Below, piece by piece: positions 1 through 5,905 of a stretch of DNA of 15,172 nucleotides (within the stretch, counting starts at the first letter, position 1; each line of letters starts with the position of its first letter). The notes beneath the pieces are model-generated. The model made no database searches and was not told where the DNA came from. It worked only from the letters and a program-made list of their open reading frames with translations. This DNA is from JBPOIS01 sp052034295. Its GTDB lineage: Bacteria > Pseudomonadota > Gammaproteobacteria > Pseudomonadales > Moraxellaceae. The DNA is taken from NCBI GenBank assembly GCA_052034295.1, contig JBPOIS010000039.1:1-15172 (forward strand), given 5' to 3'. A program made the position numbers and the translations under genes.

Positions 1-174
1 GGCCGCGTCTTCAAGGGCAAAAAAATGGCCGGCCACATGGGCGACGAGCGCGTCACCATTCAGGGGCTGGAAGTCATCTCCATCGATGCCGAGCGCAACG
101 TGCTGGTGGTGAAGGGTGCTGTACCCGGTTCGATCGGTGGCGATGTCATCGTCCGTCCGTCGGTCAAGGCCTGA
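1..174 (+). CDS. rplC: 50S ribosomal protein uL3, C-terminal part (5' end outside window)
   Basis: Only the last 57 codons are present; the reading frame is open from the first base and ends at TGA 172-174. The visible protein starts GRVFKGKKMAGHMG and ends GDVIVRPSVKA, which matches the end of bacterial uL3 (about 210 residues in full). uL3 binds 23S rRNA domain VI, nucleates early 50S assembly and reaches toward the peptidyl transferase centre. The glutamine methylated by PrmB in E. coli lies just upstream, outside the window. The stop codon is embedded in the GAGGGA that serves rplD, so the two genes are probably translationally coupled. The position upstream of rplD is the canonical S10 operon order. 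Confidence 0.97.
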   Translation, partial: GRVFKGKKMAGHMGDERVTIQGLEVISIDAERNVLVVKGAVPGSIGGDVIVRPSVKA

Positions 175-178
175 GGGA
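173..178 (+). promoter_or_regulatory. Shine-Dalgarno site that decides the rplD start
   Basis: GAGGGA lies 6 bases before the GTG at 185 and overlaps the rplC stop codon. An in-frame upstream ATG would lengthen uL4 by 23 residues inside rplC and has no family support. This site is the main sequence reason to choose GTG 185. Confidence 0.8.
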
Positions 179-184
179 AATAAC

Positions 185-799
185 GTGAATCTGAAGACTG
201 TTTCCGGAGCAGCCGTTGAGCTGTCCGATGTTGCCTTCGGCAGAGAATTCAACGAAGCGCTGGTGCACCAGGTCGTCGTCGCCTATCTGGCGGGTGGACG
301 TCAGGGCAGCAAGGCGCAAAAGAGCCGTGCTGAAGTGTCTGGCGGTGGCAAAAAGCCGTTCCGTCAAAAAGGCACTGGCCGTGCCCGTGCTGGCTCGATC
401 CGCAGCCCGATCTGGCGTGGCGGCGGCAAGACCTTTGCAGCCCGTCCGCAGGACTGGACCCAGAAGGTCAACCGCAAAATGTACCGTGGTGCCATGCAGT
501 GCATCCTCGCTGAGCTGGTGCGCCAGGAGCGTCTGGTTCTGGTCGAAGAGCTGACTGTGTCCGCACCGAAGACCCGTGAACTGGCTGCCAAGCTGGGTGA
601 GCTGAATGCCAGCCGCGCCCTGATTGTCACCGACAGCCTGGACGAAAACCTGTATCTGGCCGCCCGCAACCTGCCGCACGTGGATGTCATCGACACCACC
701 GCCGTAGACCCGGTCAGCCTGATCGCCTTCGAAAAGGTCATCATGTCGGTTGAAGCCGCCAAAAAGCTGAATGCAGCACTCGGTGAGGTAGCAGCATGA
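185..799 (+). CDS. rplD: 50S ribosomal protein uL4
   Basis: A 204-residue protein (E. coli uL4 has 201) beginning MNLKTVSGAAVELSDVAFGR. It binds 23S rRNA domain I, is an early assembly protein, and sends a long loop into the exit tunnel; that loop is seen here as KKPFRQKGTGRARAG followed by SPIWRGGGKTFAARPQD. In E. coli uL4 is also the autogenous repressor of the S10 operon, acting on a leader that lies outside this window. The start is GTG at 185, 10 bp after rplC, chosen for the GAGGGA six bases upstream and for the family length. The N-terminus resembles, from memory, Acinetobacter uL4 more than Pseudomonas or enterobacterial uL4. Its stop overlaps the rplW start in ATGA. Confidence 0.97.
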   Translation: MNLKTVSGAAVELSDVAFGREFNEALVHQVVVAYLAGGRQGSKAQKSRAEVSGGGKKPFRQKGTGRARAGSIRSPIWRGGGKTFAARPQDWTQKVNRKMYRGAMQCILAELVRQERLVLVEELTVSAPKTRELAAKLGELNASRALIVTDSLDENLYLAARNLPHVDVIDTTAVDPVSLIAFEKVIMSVEAAKKLNAALGEVAA

Positions 800-1116
800 A
801 CAACCAACGTCTGTATCAGGTCCTGAAAGGGCCGGTTTTCTCCGAAAAAGCCCAGGTGCTGGGTGAAACGCAGGGCGTACAGGTGTTCCGTGTCTGCCCC
901 CGTGCCACCAAGCTGGAAATCAAAAAAGCCGTTGAGCAACTGTTCGGAGTCGAAGTGGCTTCCGTCAACACCCTCAACGTCAAGGGCAAGACCAAGCGCT
1001 TTGGTCGTACCGTGGGCCGTCGTTCCGACACCAAAAAAGCCTACGTCACCCTCAAGCCCGGTCAGGCAATCGCTGCTCCTGAGCAGACCGATGCGCCCGA
1101 AGCCGCTGCGGAATAA
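796..1116 (+). CDS. rplW: 50S ribosomal protein uL23
   Basis: A 106-residue protein, slightly longer than E. coli uL23 (100). It sits at the tunnel exit and is the docking site for trigger factor and SRP; the contact glutamate (E18 in E. coli) is present as E17 in the motif PVFSEKA. The conserved rRNA-binding segment GKTKRFGRTVGRRSD is intact. The last dozen or so residues (EQTDAPEAAAE) form an acidic, alanine-rich extension of no known role. The start overlaps the rplD stop by 4 bp (ATGA), the classic arrangement for termination-reinitiation, and the AGGT of GAGGTAGCAGC just upstream can serve as a modest ribosome binding site. Confidence 0.97.
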   Translation: MNNQRLYQVLKGPVFSEKAQVLGETQGVQVFRVCPRATKLEIKKAVEQLFGVEVASVNTLNVKGKTKRFGRTVGRRSDTKKAYVTLKPGQAIAAPEQTDAPEAAAE

Positions 1117-1127
1117 GGACGAGAGCC

Positions 1128-1952
1128 ATGCCGATCGTAAAATGTAAACCGACATCCCCCGGACGTCGTTTTGTCGAAAAGGTCGTACACCCGCACCTGC
1201 ACAAAGGTCGTCCCTTTGCCGCGCTGGTCGAAAGCCAAAAGAAAACCGGCGGCCGTAACAACAACGGTCACATCACCACCCGTCATCAGGGCGGTGGCCA
1301 CAAACAGCTGTATCGTCTGATCGACTTCAAGCGCAACAAGGATGGCATTCCCGCCACCGTCGAGCGCATTGAATACGATCCGAACCGTACCGCCCACATC
1401 GCCCTGCTGAAATATGCCGATGGCGAACGCCGCTACATCATCGCCCCCAAGGGCCTGAATGCCGGTGACGTGGTGCAGTCCGGTGACGACGCCCCGATCC
1501 GTCCGGGCAACTGCCTGCCGCTGCGCAACATGCCGCTGGGTACCACCCTGCACTGCGTGGAGCTGAAAATCGGCAAGGGTGCCCAGATCGCCCGTTCTGC
1601 CGGTGCTTCCGTGCAGCTGCTGGGCCGTGACGGCAGCTATGCCATCCTGCGCCTGCGTTCCGGCGAGACCCGCAAGGTCCACGTGGAGTGCCGCGCCGTG
1701 CTGGGTGAAGTGTCCAACACCGAAAACAACCTGCGTTCGCTGGGTAAAGCCGGTGCCAGCCGCTGGCGTGGCGTGCGTCCGACCGTACGCGGTATGGCCA
1801 TGAACCCGGTGGATCACCCGATGGGTGGTGGTGAAGGCCGCAACAAGGGCTGTCACCCGGTGTCCCCATGGGGCCAGAAAGCCAAAGGTCTCAAGACCCG
1901 CAGCAACAAGCGCACGACCAACATGATCGTCCGCGATCGTCGTGTCAAATAA
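1128..1952 (+). CDS. rplB: 50S ribosomal protein uL2
   Basis: A 274-residue protein (E. coli 273). uL2 binds 23S rRNA domain IV, helps join the subunits and is close to the peptidyl transferase centre. It contains the N-terminal signature PTSPGRRFVEKV, NNNGHITTRHQGGGHK in the OB-fold part, the SH3-like part with RSAGASVQLLGRDG, and the C-terminal GVRPTVRGMAMNPVDHPMGGGEG extension seen in shorter form here. His230 corresponds to E. coli His229, the residue tied to peptidyl transfer, and is kept. The second histidine of the usual HPHGGGEG motif is Met232 here. AAGGA at 1115-1119 overlaps the rplW stop, eight bases before the ATG. Gap to rplW is 11 bp. Confidence 0.98.
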   Translation: MPIVKCKPTSPGRRFVEKVVHPHLHKGRPFAALVESQKKTGGRNNNGHITTRHQGGGHKQLYRLIDFKRNKDGIPATVERIEYDPNRTAHIALLKYADGERRYIIAPKGLNAGDVVQSGDDAPIRPGNCLPLRNMPLGTTLHCVELKIGKGAQIARSAGASVQLLGRDGSYAILRLRSGETRKVHVECRAVLGEVSNTENNLRSLGKAGASRWRGVRPTVRGMAMNPVDHPMGGGEGRNKGCHPVSPWGQKAKGLKTRSNKRTTNMIVRDRRVK

Positions 1953-1957
1953 AGGAG
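1952..1957 (+). promoter_or_regulatory. Strong ribosome binding site of rpsS
   Basis: AAGGAG starts on the last base of the rplB stop codon and stands 7 bases before the rpsS ATG. It is close to a perfect anti-16S match and one of the best in the cluster. Confidence 0.75.
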
Positions 1958-1964
1958 ATTAACG

Positions 1965-2240
1965 ATGCCTCGTTCCCTGAAAAAAGGCCCGTTTGTCGAT
2001 GCGCACCTGTTTGCCAAGGTCGAAGCCGCAGTGGCTGCCAACTCGCGCAAACCGATCAAGACCTGGTCGCGCCGCTCGATGATCCTGCCCGACATGGTTG
2101 GCCTGACCATTTCGATCCACAACGGCCGCAACCACGTGCCGGTGATTGTGACCGAGCACATGGTTGGCCACAAACTCGGCGAATTCGCGCCTACCCGGAC
2201 CTATCGCGGTCACGGTGTAGACAAGAAATCCAAACGCTAA
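1965..2240 (+). CDS. rpsS: 30S ribosomal protein uS19
   Basis: A 91-residue protein (E. coli 92) starting MPRSLKKGPFVDAHL. uS19 sits in the head of the 30S subunit next to uS13 and contacts the A-site tRNA region and bridge B1. The family signature HNGRNHVPV, followed by TEHMVGHKLGEFAPTR, is intact, and the tail GHGVDKKSKR is the usual basic one. It lies between rplB and rplV as in all S10 operons; the gaps are 12 bp upstream and 10 bp downstream. Nothing unusual is seen. Confidence 0.98.
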   Translation: MPRSLKKGPFVDAHLFAKVEAAVAANSRKPIKTWSRRSMILPDMVGLTISIHNGRNHVPVIVTEHMVGHKLGEFAPTRTYRGHGVDKKSKR

Positions 2241-2244
2241 GGTG
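2239..2244 (+). promoter_or_regulatory. Shine-Dalgarno site that decides the rplV start
   Basis: AAGGTG, overlapping the rpsS stop, is 6 bases before the ATG at 2251. An in-frame GTG at 2242 would add three residues (MLK) but lies inside this site and has no Shine-Dalgarno of its own, so ATG 2251 is preferred. Confidence 0.7.
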
Positions 2245-2250
2245 CTCAAA

Positions 2251-2580
2251 ATGGAAGTAACTGCCAAACTGCGCGGTGCCGCCATCTCGGCACAGAAAGC
2301 CCGCCTGGTCGCTGACCTGGTCCGCGGCAAACCGGTCGGCCGTGCGCTGGACATCCTGTCGTTCAGCAACAAGAAAGCCGCTGTACTGGTGAAAAAGTGC
2401 CTCGAGTCGGCGATTGCCAACGCAGAACACAACAACAGCCTGGACATTGATGACCTCAAAGTCTCGACCATCTACGTGGATGAAGGTGTGAGCCTCAAGC
2501 GCATCATGCCGCGTGCCAAGGGTCGTGCTGATCGCATCACCAAGCGCACATGCCACATCACCGTCAAGGTAGGGGTTTGA
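2251..2580 (+). CDS. rplV: 50S ribosomal protein uL22
   Basis: A 109-residue protein (E. coli 110) starting MEVTAKLRGAAISAQK. uL22 contacts all 23S rRNA domains; its beta hairpin lines the narrowest part of the exit tunnel, where it takes part in peptide stalling and macrolide resistance. That hairpin is present as GVSLKRIMPRAKGRADR, with no insertion or deletion of the resistance type. The helix KKAAVLVKKCLESAIANAEH is the family signature. The start at ATG 2251 is chosen over an in-frame GTG nine bases upstream because AAGGTG precedes it and because family members begin at this point. One base separates its stop from the rpsC start, so coupling is likely. Confidence 0.97.
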   Translation: MEVTAKLRGAAISAQKARLVADLVRGKPVGRALDILSFSNKKAAVLVKKCLESAIANAEHNNSLDIDDLKVSTIYVDEGVSLKRIMPRAKGRADRITKRTCHITVKVGV

Positions 2581-2581
2581 T

Positions 2582-3361
2582 ATGGGTCAGAAAGTTCATC
2601 CGATTGGCATCCGCCTGGGCGTGATCAAGCGGCACAATGCCAACTGGTATGCCAGCCCCAAGCAGTATGCCGAGTTTCTGCTCAAGGACCTCGAACTGCG
2701 TGAGCACCTGAAAGGCAAGCTGAAGGAACTGAAGGCCTCGGCCAGCAAGATCCTGATCGAGCGCCCCACCGGTGCGGCCAAGGTCACCATCTCGACCGCG
2801 CGTCCGGGCGTGATCATTGGCAAGCAGGGTGCCGACATCGAAAAACTGCAGAAAGAACTGTCCCGCATCATGGGCGTTCCCACGCAGGTCAACATCGATG
2901 AAATCCACAGCCCTGACCTGGACGCGACCCTGGTCGCCGAAAACATCGCCCAGCAGCTGGAAGGCCGTGTGATGTTCCGCCGTGCCATGAAGCGTGCCGT
3001 CCAGAACTCCATGAAAGCCGGTGCCAAGGGCATCAAAGTGGAAGTGTCTGGCCGTCTGGGTGGTGCCGAAATCGCCCGTACCGAATGGTACCGCGAAGGC
3101 CGCGTGCCGCTGCACACCCTGCGCGCTGACATCGACTACGCCACTGCCCGTGCAGAAACCACCTATGGCACCATTGGGGTCAAAGTGTGGATCTTCCGCA
3201 AGGAAATCCTCGGTGGCATGGCTGAAGTCATGAAGCCGGTCAGCCCCGAAGAAGCCCGTGCCGCCAACAAGCGTCGCCCAGGCCGTGGCGAAGGTCGTGA
3301 AGACCGTCGCAGCGAAGGCCGTGAAGAGCGTCGTGGCCGCAAGACCGAAGAAAGAGGTTAA
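2582..3361 (+). CDS. rpsC: 30S ribosomal protein uS3 with a charged repeat tail
   Basis: A 259-residue protein, longer than E. coli uS3 (233). It lies at the mRNA entry channel. The type II KH domain has its GxxG loop in PGVIIGKQG (about 75-83), and the mRNA helicase residues of E. coli (R131, R132, K135) correspond to R133, R134 and K137 in MFRRAMKRAV. The C-terminal domain runs to about residue 215 (GGMAEVMKP). After that, residues 231-259 are an Arg/Glu/Gly tail containing two copies of EGRE(D/E)RR encoded by a near-perfect 24-bp tandem repeat. The body is certain; the tail looks natively disordered and its role is unknown. One base separates it from rplV, and rplP follows after 6 bp. Confidence 0.98.
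   Translation: MGQKVHPIGIRLGVIKRHNANWYASPKQYAEFLLKDLELREHLKGKLKELKASASKILIERPTGAAKVTISTARPGVIIGKQGADIEKLQKELSRIMGVPTQVNIDEIHSPDLDATLVAENIAQQLEGRVMFRRAMKRAVQNSMKAGAKGIKVEVSGRLGGAEIARTEWYREGRVPLHTLRADIDYATARAETTYGTIGVKVWIFRKEILGGMAEVMKPVSPEEARAANKRRPGRGEGREDRRSEGREERRGRKTEERG
3288..3334 (+). repeat. Two-copy 24-bp tandem repeat in the end of rpsC
   Basis: Positions 3288-3310 and 3312-3334 are 23-base copies with a 24-base period and three mismatches, all read in the same frame. They encode GEGREDRRS and SEGREERRG. The period is a multiple of three, so expansion or contraction would keep the frame. Confidence 0.8.
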
Positions 3362-3367
3362 TCTGCC

Positions 3368-3781
3368 ATGCTGCAACCAAAACGTACCAAATTCCGCAAG
3401 GTGCACAAAGGCCGCAACACGGGCCTCGCGCACCGCGGCAGCACGGTCTCCTTTGGCAGCATCGCGCTGAAATCGATTGAGCGCGGCCGCATGACTGCCC
3501 GCCAGATCGAAGCCTGCCGTCGGACCATCAGCCGCCGCGTCAAGCGGGGAGGCAAGATCTTCATCCGCGTGTTCCCGGACAAGCCGATCACCGAAAAACC
3601 GCTGGAAGTGCGGATGGGTAACGGTAAGGGGAACGTGGAGTACTGGGTTTGCGAAATCAAGCCTGGCAAGATCCTTTACGAAATCGAAGGTGTGTCTGAA
3701 GACCTGGCGCGCGAAGCCTTTACGCTGGCCGCTGCCAAACTGCCGTTCAAGACCACCATTGTGACCCGGACGGTAATGTAA
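3368..3781 (+). CDS. rplP: 50S ribosomal protein uL16
   Basis: A 137-residue protein (E. coli 136), starting MLQPKRTKFRKVHKGR. uL16 joins late in 50S assembly and organises the A-site tRNA binding region. The segment PLEVRMGNGKGNVEYW is intact and includes Arg82, which corresponds to E. coli Arg81, the residue hydroxylated by the RoxA (YcfD) oxygenase; whether it is modified here cannot be told. A one-residue insertion near position 23 explains the extra length. AGAGG inside the last rpsC codons (3353-3357) serves as the ribosome binding site. The stop and the rpmC start share one base (TAATG). Confidence 0.98.
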   Translation: MLQPKRTKFRKVHKGRNTGLAHRGSTVSFGSIALKSIERGRMTARQIEACRRTISRRVKRGGKIFIRVFPDKPITEKPLEVRMGNGKGNVEYWVCEIKPGKILYEIEGVSEDLAREAFTLAAAKLPFKTTIVTRTVM

Positions 3782-3972
3782 TGAACACCAAAGACCTGCG
3801 TGAAAAATCGGTCGAAGAACTGACCCAAGCACTGGATGAGCAGCAAAAGCTGCAATTCCAGCTGCGCATGGCCAAAGCGACCGGCCAGCTTGGCAAGACC
3901 CATGAAGTGCAAAAAGTCCGCAAGGCCATTGCACGGATCAAAACCTTGCTGACCGAGAAGGGGAACGCATAA
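3781..3972 (+). CDS. rpmC: 50S ribosomal protein uL29
   Basis: A 63-residue protein, the same length as in E. coli, starting MNTKDLREKSVEELTQAL. uL29 is a two-helix hairpin that packs against uL23 at the tunnel exit. The signature KVRKAIARIKTLL is in the second helix. The start shares its A with the rplP stop, and the stop shares a base with the rpsQ start, so rplP-rpmC-rpsQ form a chain of two TAATG overlaps. Translation of the three is likely coupled and nearly equimolar. The protein has the usual high Gln/Lys/Glu content and no cysteine. Confidence 0.97.
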   Translation: MNTKDLREKSVEELTQALDEQQKLQFQLRMAKATGQLGKTHEVQKVRKAIARIKTLLTEKGNA

Positions 3973-4238
3973 TGACCGAACAAACCAGCATCCAGCGCAC
4001 CCTGACTGGCCGCGTGGTCAGCGACAAGATGGACAAGTCCATCGTTGTCCTGATCGAGCGCCGGATCAAGCACCCGGTGTATGGCAAAATGATCCGCCGT
4101 TCCACCAAACTGCACGCTCATGATGAAAACAACGTCTGCAAAATCGGCGACGTGGTCACCATCAAGGAATGCCGCCCAATCTCCAAGACCAAAGCCTGGA
4201 CTCTGGTCGAAGTGGTTGAAGCCGCAGCGCAGAACTAG
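3972..4238 (+). CDS. rpsQ: 30S ribosomal protein uS17
   Basis: An 88-residue protein (E. coli 84) starting MTEQTSIQRTLTGRVVSDKM. uS17 is an OB-fold protein and a primary 16S rRNA binder in the 5' domain. The family core is visible: VVSDKMDKSIVVLIERR, then HPVYGKMIRRSTKLHAHDE, then GDVVTIKECRPISKTK. It is the last gene of the S10 operon; the following 87 bp hold no gene and carry the promoter candidate for the spc genes. The start overlaps the rpmC stop (TAATG). No intrinsic terminator with a T tract is seen after its stop, so read-through into rplN is probable. Confidence 0.98.
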   Translation: MTEQTSIQRTLTGRVVSDKMDKSIVVLIERRIKHPVYGKMIRRSTKLHAHDENNVCKIGDVVTIKECRPISKTKAWTLVEVVEAAAQN

Positions 4239-4244
4239 TTTTCG

Positions 4245-4274
4245 TTGCATCACGGTGCCATTTTCGGGTAGGAT
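4245..4274 (+). promoter_or_regulatory. Candidate sigma70 promoter of the spc operon
   Basis: In the 87-bp gap between rpsQ and rplN, TTGCAT (4245-4250) and TAGGAT (4269-4274) are separated by 18 bp, with a GC-rich stretch just downstream. Initiation would fall near 4281 and give a leader of about 45 nt. E. coli has its spc promoter in the same gap, which raises the prior. The -10 matches only 4 of 6 and no extended -10 TG is present, so this is a candidate. A 6-bp inverted repeat TTCGGG/CCCGAA (4263-4268 and 4284-4289) brackets the -10 and the expected start. Confidence 0.55.
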
Positions 4275-4325
4275 TTGCGCCTTCCCGAATTTGGCCTTTG
4301 ATGCCCTGTTTTTGAGGTTAGAGCA

Positions 4326-4694
4326 ATGATTCAGACCGAAACCATGCTCGACGTGGCTGACAACAGCGGCGCGCGCCGGGTCCAGTGCATCAAAGTGCTG
4401 GGCGGCTCACACCGTCGTTACGCTTCCGTGGGCGACATCATTAAAGTGACCGTCAAGGAAGCCATTCCCCGCGGTCGTGTCAAGAAAGGCGACGTCATGA
4501 ACGCCGTTGTGGTTCGCACCAAGTTCGGCATCCGCCGTCCGGATGGATCGCTGATCCGTTTTGACGACAACGCTGCTGTTCTGCTGAACAACAACAAAGC
4601 CCCGATCGCCACCCGGATCTTCGGACCTGTGACCCGTGAACTGCGTACTGAGCAATTCATGAAGATCATCTCCCTGGCTCCAGAAGTTCTTTAA
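4326..4694 (+). CDS. rplN: 50S ribosomal protein uL14
   Basis: A 122-residue protein (E. coli 123) starting MIQTETMLDVADNSGAR. uL14 lies at the subunit interface, contacts 16S helix 14 in bridge B8 and is the docking site of the silencing factor RsfS. The family signature is seen as KVTVKEAIPRGRVKKGDV. The end ITREL-type motif appears as GPVTRELRTEQFMKI, followed by LAPEVL. GAGG at 4314-4317 is eight bases before the ATG. It is the first gene of the spc operon, after the longest gap so far, which is why a promoter was sought upstream. rplX follows after 9 bp. Confidence 0.98.
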   Translation: MIQTETMLDVADNSGARRVQCIKVLGGSHRRYASVGDIIKVTVKEAIPRGRVKKGDVMNAVVVRTKFGIRRPDGSLIRFDDNAAVLLNNNKAPIATRIFGPVTRELRTEQFMKIISLAPEVL

Positions 4695-4703
4695 GAGGCA
4701 GTC

Positions 4704-5024
4704 ATGGCAAAGATTCGTAAAGGCGATCAGATCATCGTGATCGCAGGCAAGGAAAAAGGCAAGCAAGGCAAGGTCCTCGCTGTCATGGGTGATCGTATTC
4801 GGGTCGAAGGCCTGAACATGGTCAAGAAGCACAAGAAAGGCAATCCCATGCTGGGCACCGAAGGTGGCATCGTCAGCCTGGAAGCCCCGCTTCACATCTC
4901 CAACGTGGCGATTTTCAACGCTGCAACCCAAAAAGCGGACCGTGTCGGTTATCGCGTGGATGAGAACGGCGTCAAAACCCGCGTCTACAAATCCAGCGGT
5001 GAACCGGTGGCGGTCGCATCCTGA
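4704..5024 (+). CDS. rplX: 50S ribosomal protein uL24
   Basis: A 106-residue protein (E. coli 104). uL24 is one of the two assembly initiators of the 50S subunit, binding the 5' end of 23S rRNA, and it sits at the tunnel exit. The KOW motif is near the N-terminus (KGDQIIVIAGKEKGKQG), and the signature VEGLNMVKKHKKGN follows. The middle section GGIVSLEAPLHISNVAIFN is typical of the family. GAGG at 4695-4698, directly after the rplN stop, is five bases before the ATG. Its stop, TGA 5022-5024, lies in a segment that can pair around the rplE start (see the structure entry). Confidence 0.98.
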   Translation: MAKIRKGDQIIVIAGKEKGKQGKVLAVMGDRIRVEGLNMVKKHKKGNPMLGTEGGIVSLEAPLHISNVAIFNAATQKADRVGYRVDENGVKTRVYKSSGEPVAVAS

Positions 5025-5045
5025 TCGAGGTTGATCGGCTATGGC
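5016..5045 (+). promoter_or_regulatory. Candidate translational control hairpin at the rplX-rplE junction
   Basis: By hand folding, GATC 5023-5026 pairs with GATC 5033-5036 and CC 5020-5021 with GG 5037-5038, leaving U5022 bulged and a six-base loop (5027-5032) that contains the rplE Shine-Dalgarno GAGG. Beyond an internal loop, AU 5018-5019 can pair with AU 5041-5042 of the start codon, and GC 5016-5017 with GC 5044-5045. In E. coli uS8 represses the spc operon by binding an irregular stem at exactly this junction. The match to the uS8 recognition core was not verified, so this is a position- and shape-based inference. Confidence 0.35.
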
Positions 5046-5577
5046 CAGACTCAAGCAACGCTACAACGACGAACTCAAAGCCAAGCTCAAAGAAGAGCTG
5101 GGTCTTGACAACGTCATGCAGATTCCCCGCATCACCAAAATCACCCTGAACATGGGTGTGGGTGCTGCTTCCCAGGACAAAAAACTGCTCGACGGGGCGG
5201 TCAAGGATCTGGAACTGATTGCCGGCCAGAAGCCTGTGGTCACCCATGCCCGCAAGTCGATTGCTGGCTTCAAGATCCGTGAAGGCTGGCCGATTGGTGC
5301 CAAGGTCACCCTGCGTGGCGAGCGCATGTACGAATTCCTGGATCGTCTGATTTCCATCACCATCCCCCGGATTCGTGACTTCCGTGGTTTCTCGGCCAAA
5401 TCGTTTGATGGCCGCGGCAACTACTCGCTGGGGATCAAGGAACAGATCGTGTTCCCGGAAATCGATTTCGACAAGATCGATCGCATTCGTGGTCTGGACA
5501 TCACCATCACCACCAGCGCCCGCAACGATGACGAAGGCCGCGCCCTGATGCGTGCATTCGGCTTCCCCTTCAAGTGA
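5041..5577 (+). CDS. rplE: 50S ribosomal protein uL5
   Basis: A 178-residue protein (E. coli 179) starting MARLKQRYNDELKAKL. uL5 binds 5S rRNA with uL18, sits in the central protuberance and forms bridge B1b with uS13. Conserved segments include ITKITLNMGVG, the signature ARKSIAGFKIREGWPIG followed by KVTLRGERM, then IPRIRDFRG and FDGRGNYSLG, and the end GRALMRAFGFPFK. The only good ribosome binding site is GAGG at 5027-5030, ten bases upstream, inside the loop of the hairpin described above. In E. coli rplE is the translational target of uS8 feedback. Gap to rplX is 16 bp. Confidence 0.98.
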   Translation: MARLKQRYNDELKAKLKEELGLDNVMQIPRITKITLNMGVGAASQDKKLLDGAVKDLELIAGQKPVVTHARKSIAGFKIREGWPIGAKVTLRGERMYEFLDRLISITIPRIRDFRGFSAKSFDGRGNYSLGIKEQIVFPEIDFDKIDRIRGLDITITTSARNDDEGRALMRAFGFPFK

Positions 5578-5587
5578 GAGCGAGCCC

Positions 5588-5893
5588 ATGGCCAAGAAAA
5601 GCATGATCAATCGCGAAGAAAAACGCGAACAAACGGTCGCCAAATACGCCGCCAAGCGCGCCGAGCTGAAGGCAATCATCGCCAGCAGCAAAGCCAGCGA
5701 TGAAGAGCGTTTTGACGCAATGATGAAACTGCAGGCCCTGCCGCGCAATGCCTCCCCGGTACGCCTGCGCAACCGCTGTGGCCTGACCGGTCGTCCCCAC
5801 GGCTATTTCCGCAAGTTCGGCCTGAGCCGTAACAAACTGCGCGAAAAAGTCATGCAGGGTGATGTGCCTGGCGTCGTCAAGGCAAGCTGGTAA
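5588..5893 (+). CDS. rpsN: 30S ribosomal protein uS14, zinc-free long form
   Basis: A 101-residue protein, equal in length to E. coli uS14, starting MAKKSMINREEKREQ. uS14 is in the 30S head near uS3 and uS10. The family core is RLRNRCGLTGRPHGYFR followed by KFGLSRNKLRE, and it ends GVVKASW. It belongs to the cysteine-poor form: only one cysteine is present and the paired CxxC motifs of the short zinc form are absent. An in-frame ATG at 5552 inside rplE would add 12 residues; it is rejected because family members begin MAK and because GAGAGCGAG precedes ATG 5588, though this site is only fair. Translation probably relies on coupling with rplE, 10 bp upstream. Confidence 0.97.
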   Translation: MAKKSMINREEKREQTVAKYAAKRAELKAIIASSKASDEERFDAMMKLQALPRNASPVRLRNRCGLTGRPHGYFRKFGLSRNKLREKVMQGDVPGVVKASW

Positions 5894-5905
5894 GGAGCAG
5901 TCCGC

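Noticed and set aside
116..184. N-terminal extension of uL4 to the ATG at 116
   Set aside because: It would overlap the end of rplC in another frame, has no family counterpart, and GTG 185 has a proper Shine-Dalgarno and gives the standard length.
2564..3934. A 456-residue open frame on the minus strand opposite rpsC, rplP and rpmC
   Set aside because: Phe/Ala/His-rich shadow of conserved + strand genes; no family match recognised and no plausible ribosome binding site or operon context.
4239..4325. Possible terminator after rpsQ formed by TTCGGG/CCCGAA
   Set aside because: The stem has only 6 bp with a 15-base loop, and the bases after it (ATTTGG) are not a proper T tract.
5552..5587. Upstream in-frame ATG for uS14
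   Set aside because: It lies inside rplE and adds residues absent from the family; MAKKSM at 5588 is the conserved start.
5588..5893. Zinc-binding uS14 paralogue
   Set aside because: Only one cysteine is present and the length is 101 residues, so it is the zinc-free form.
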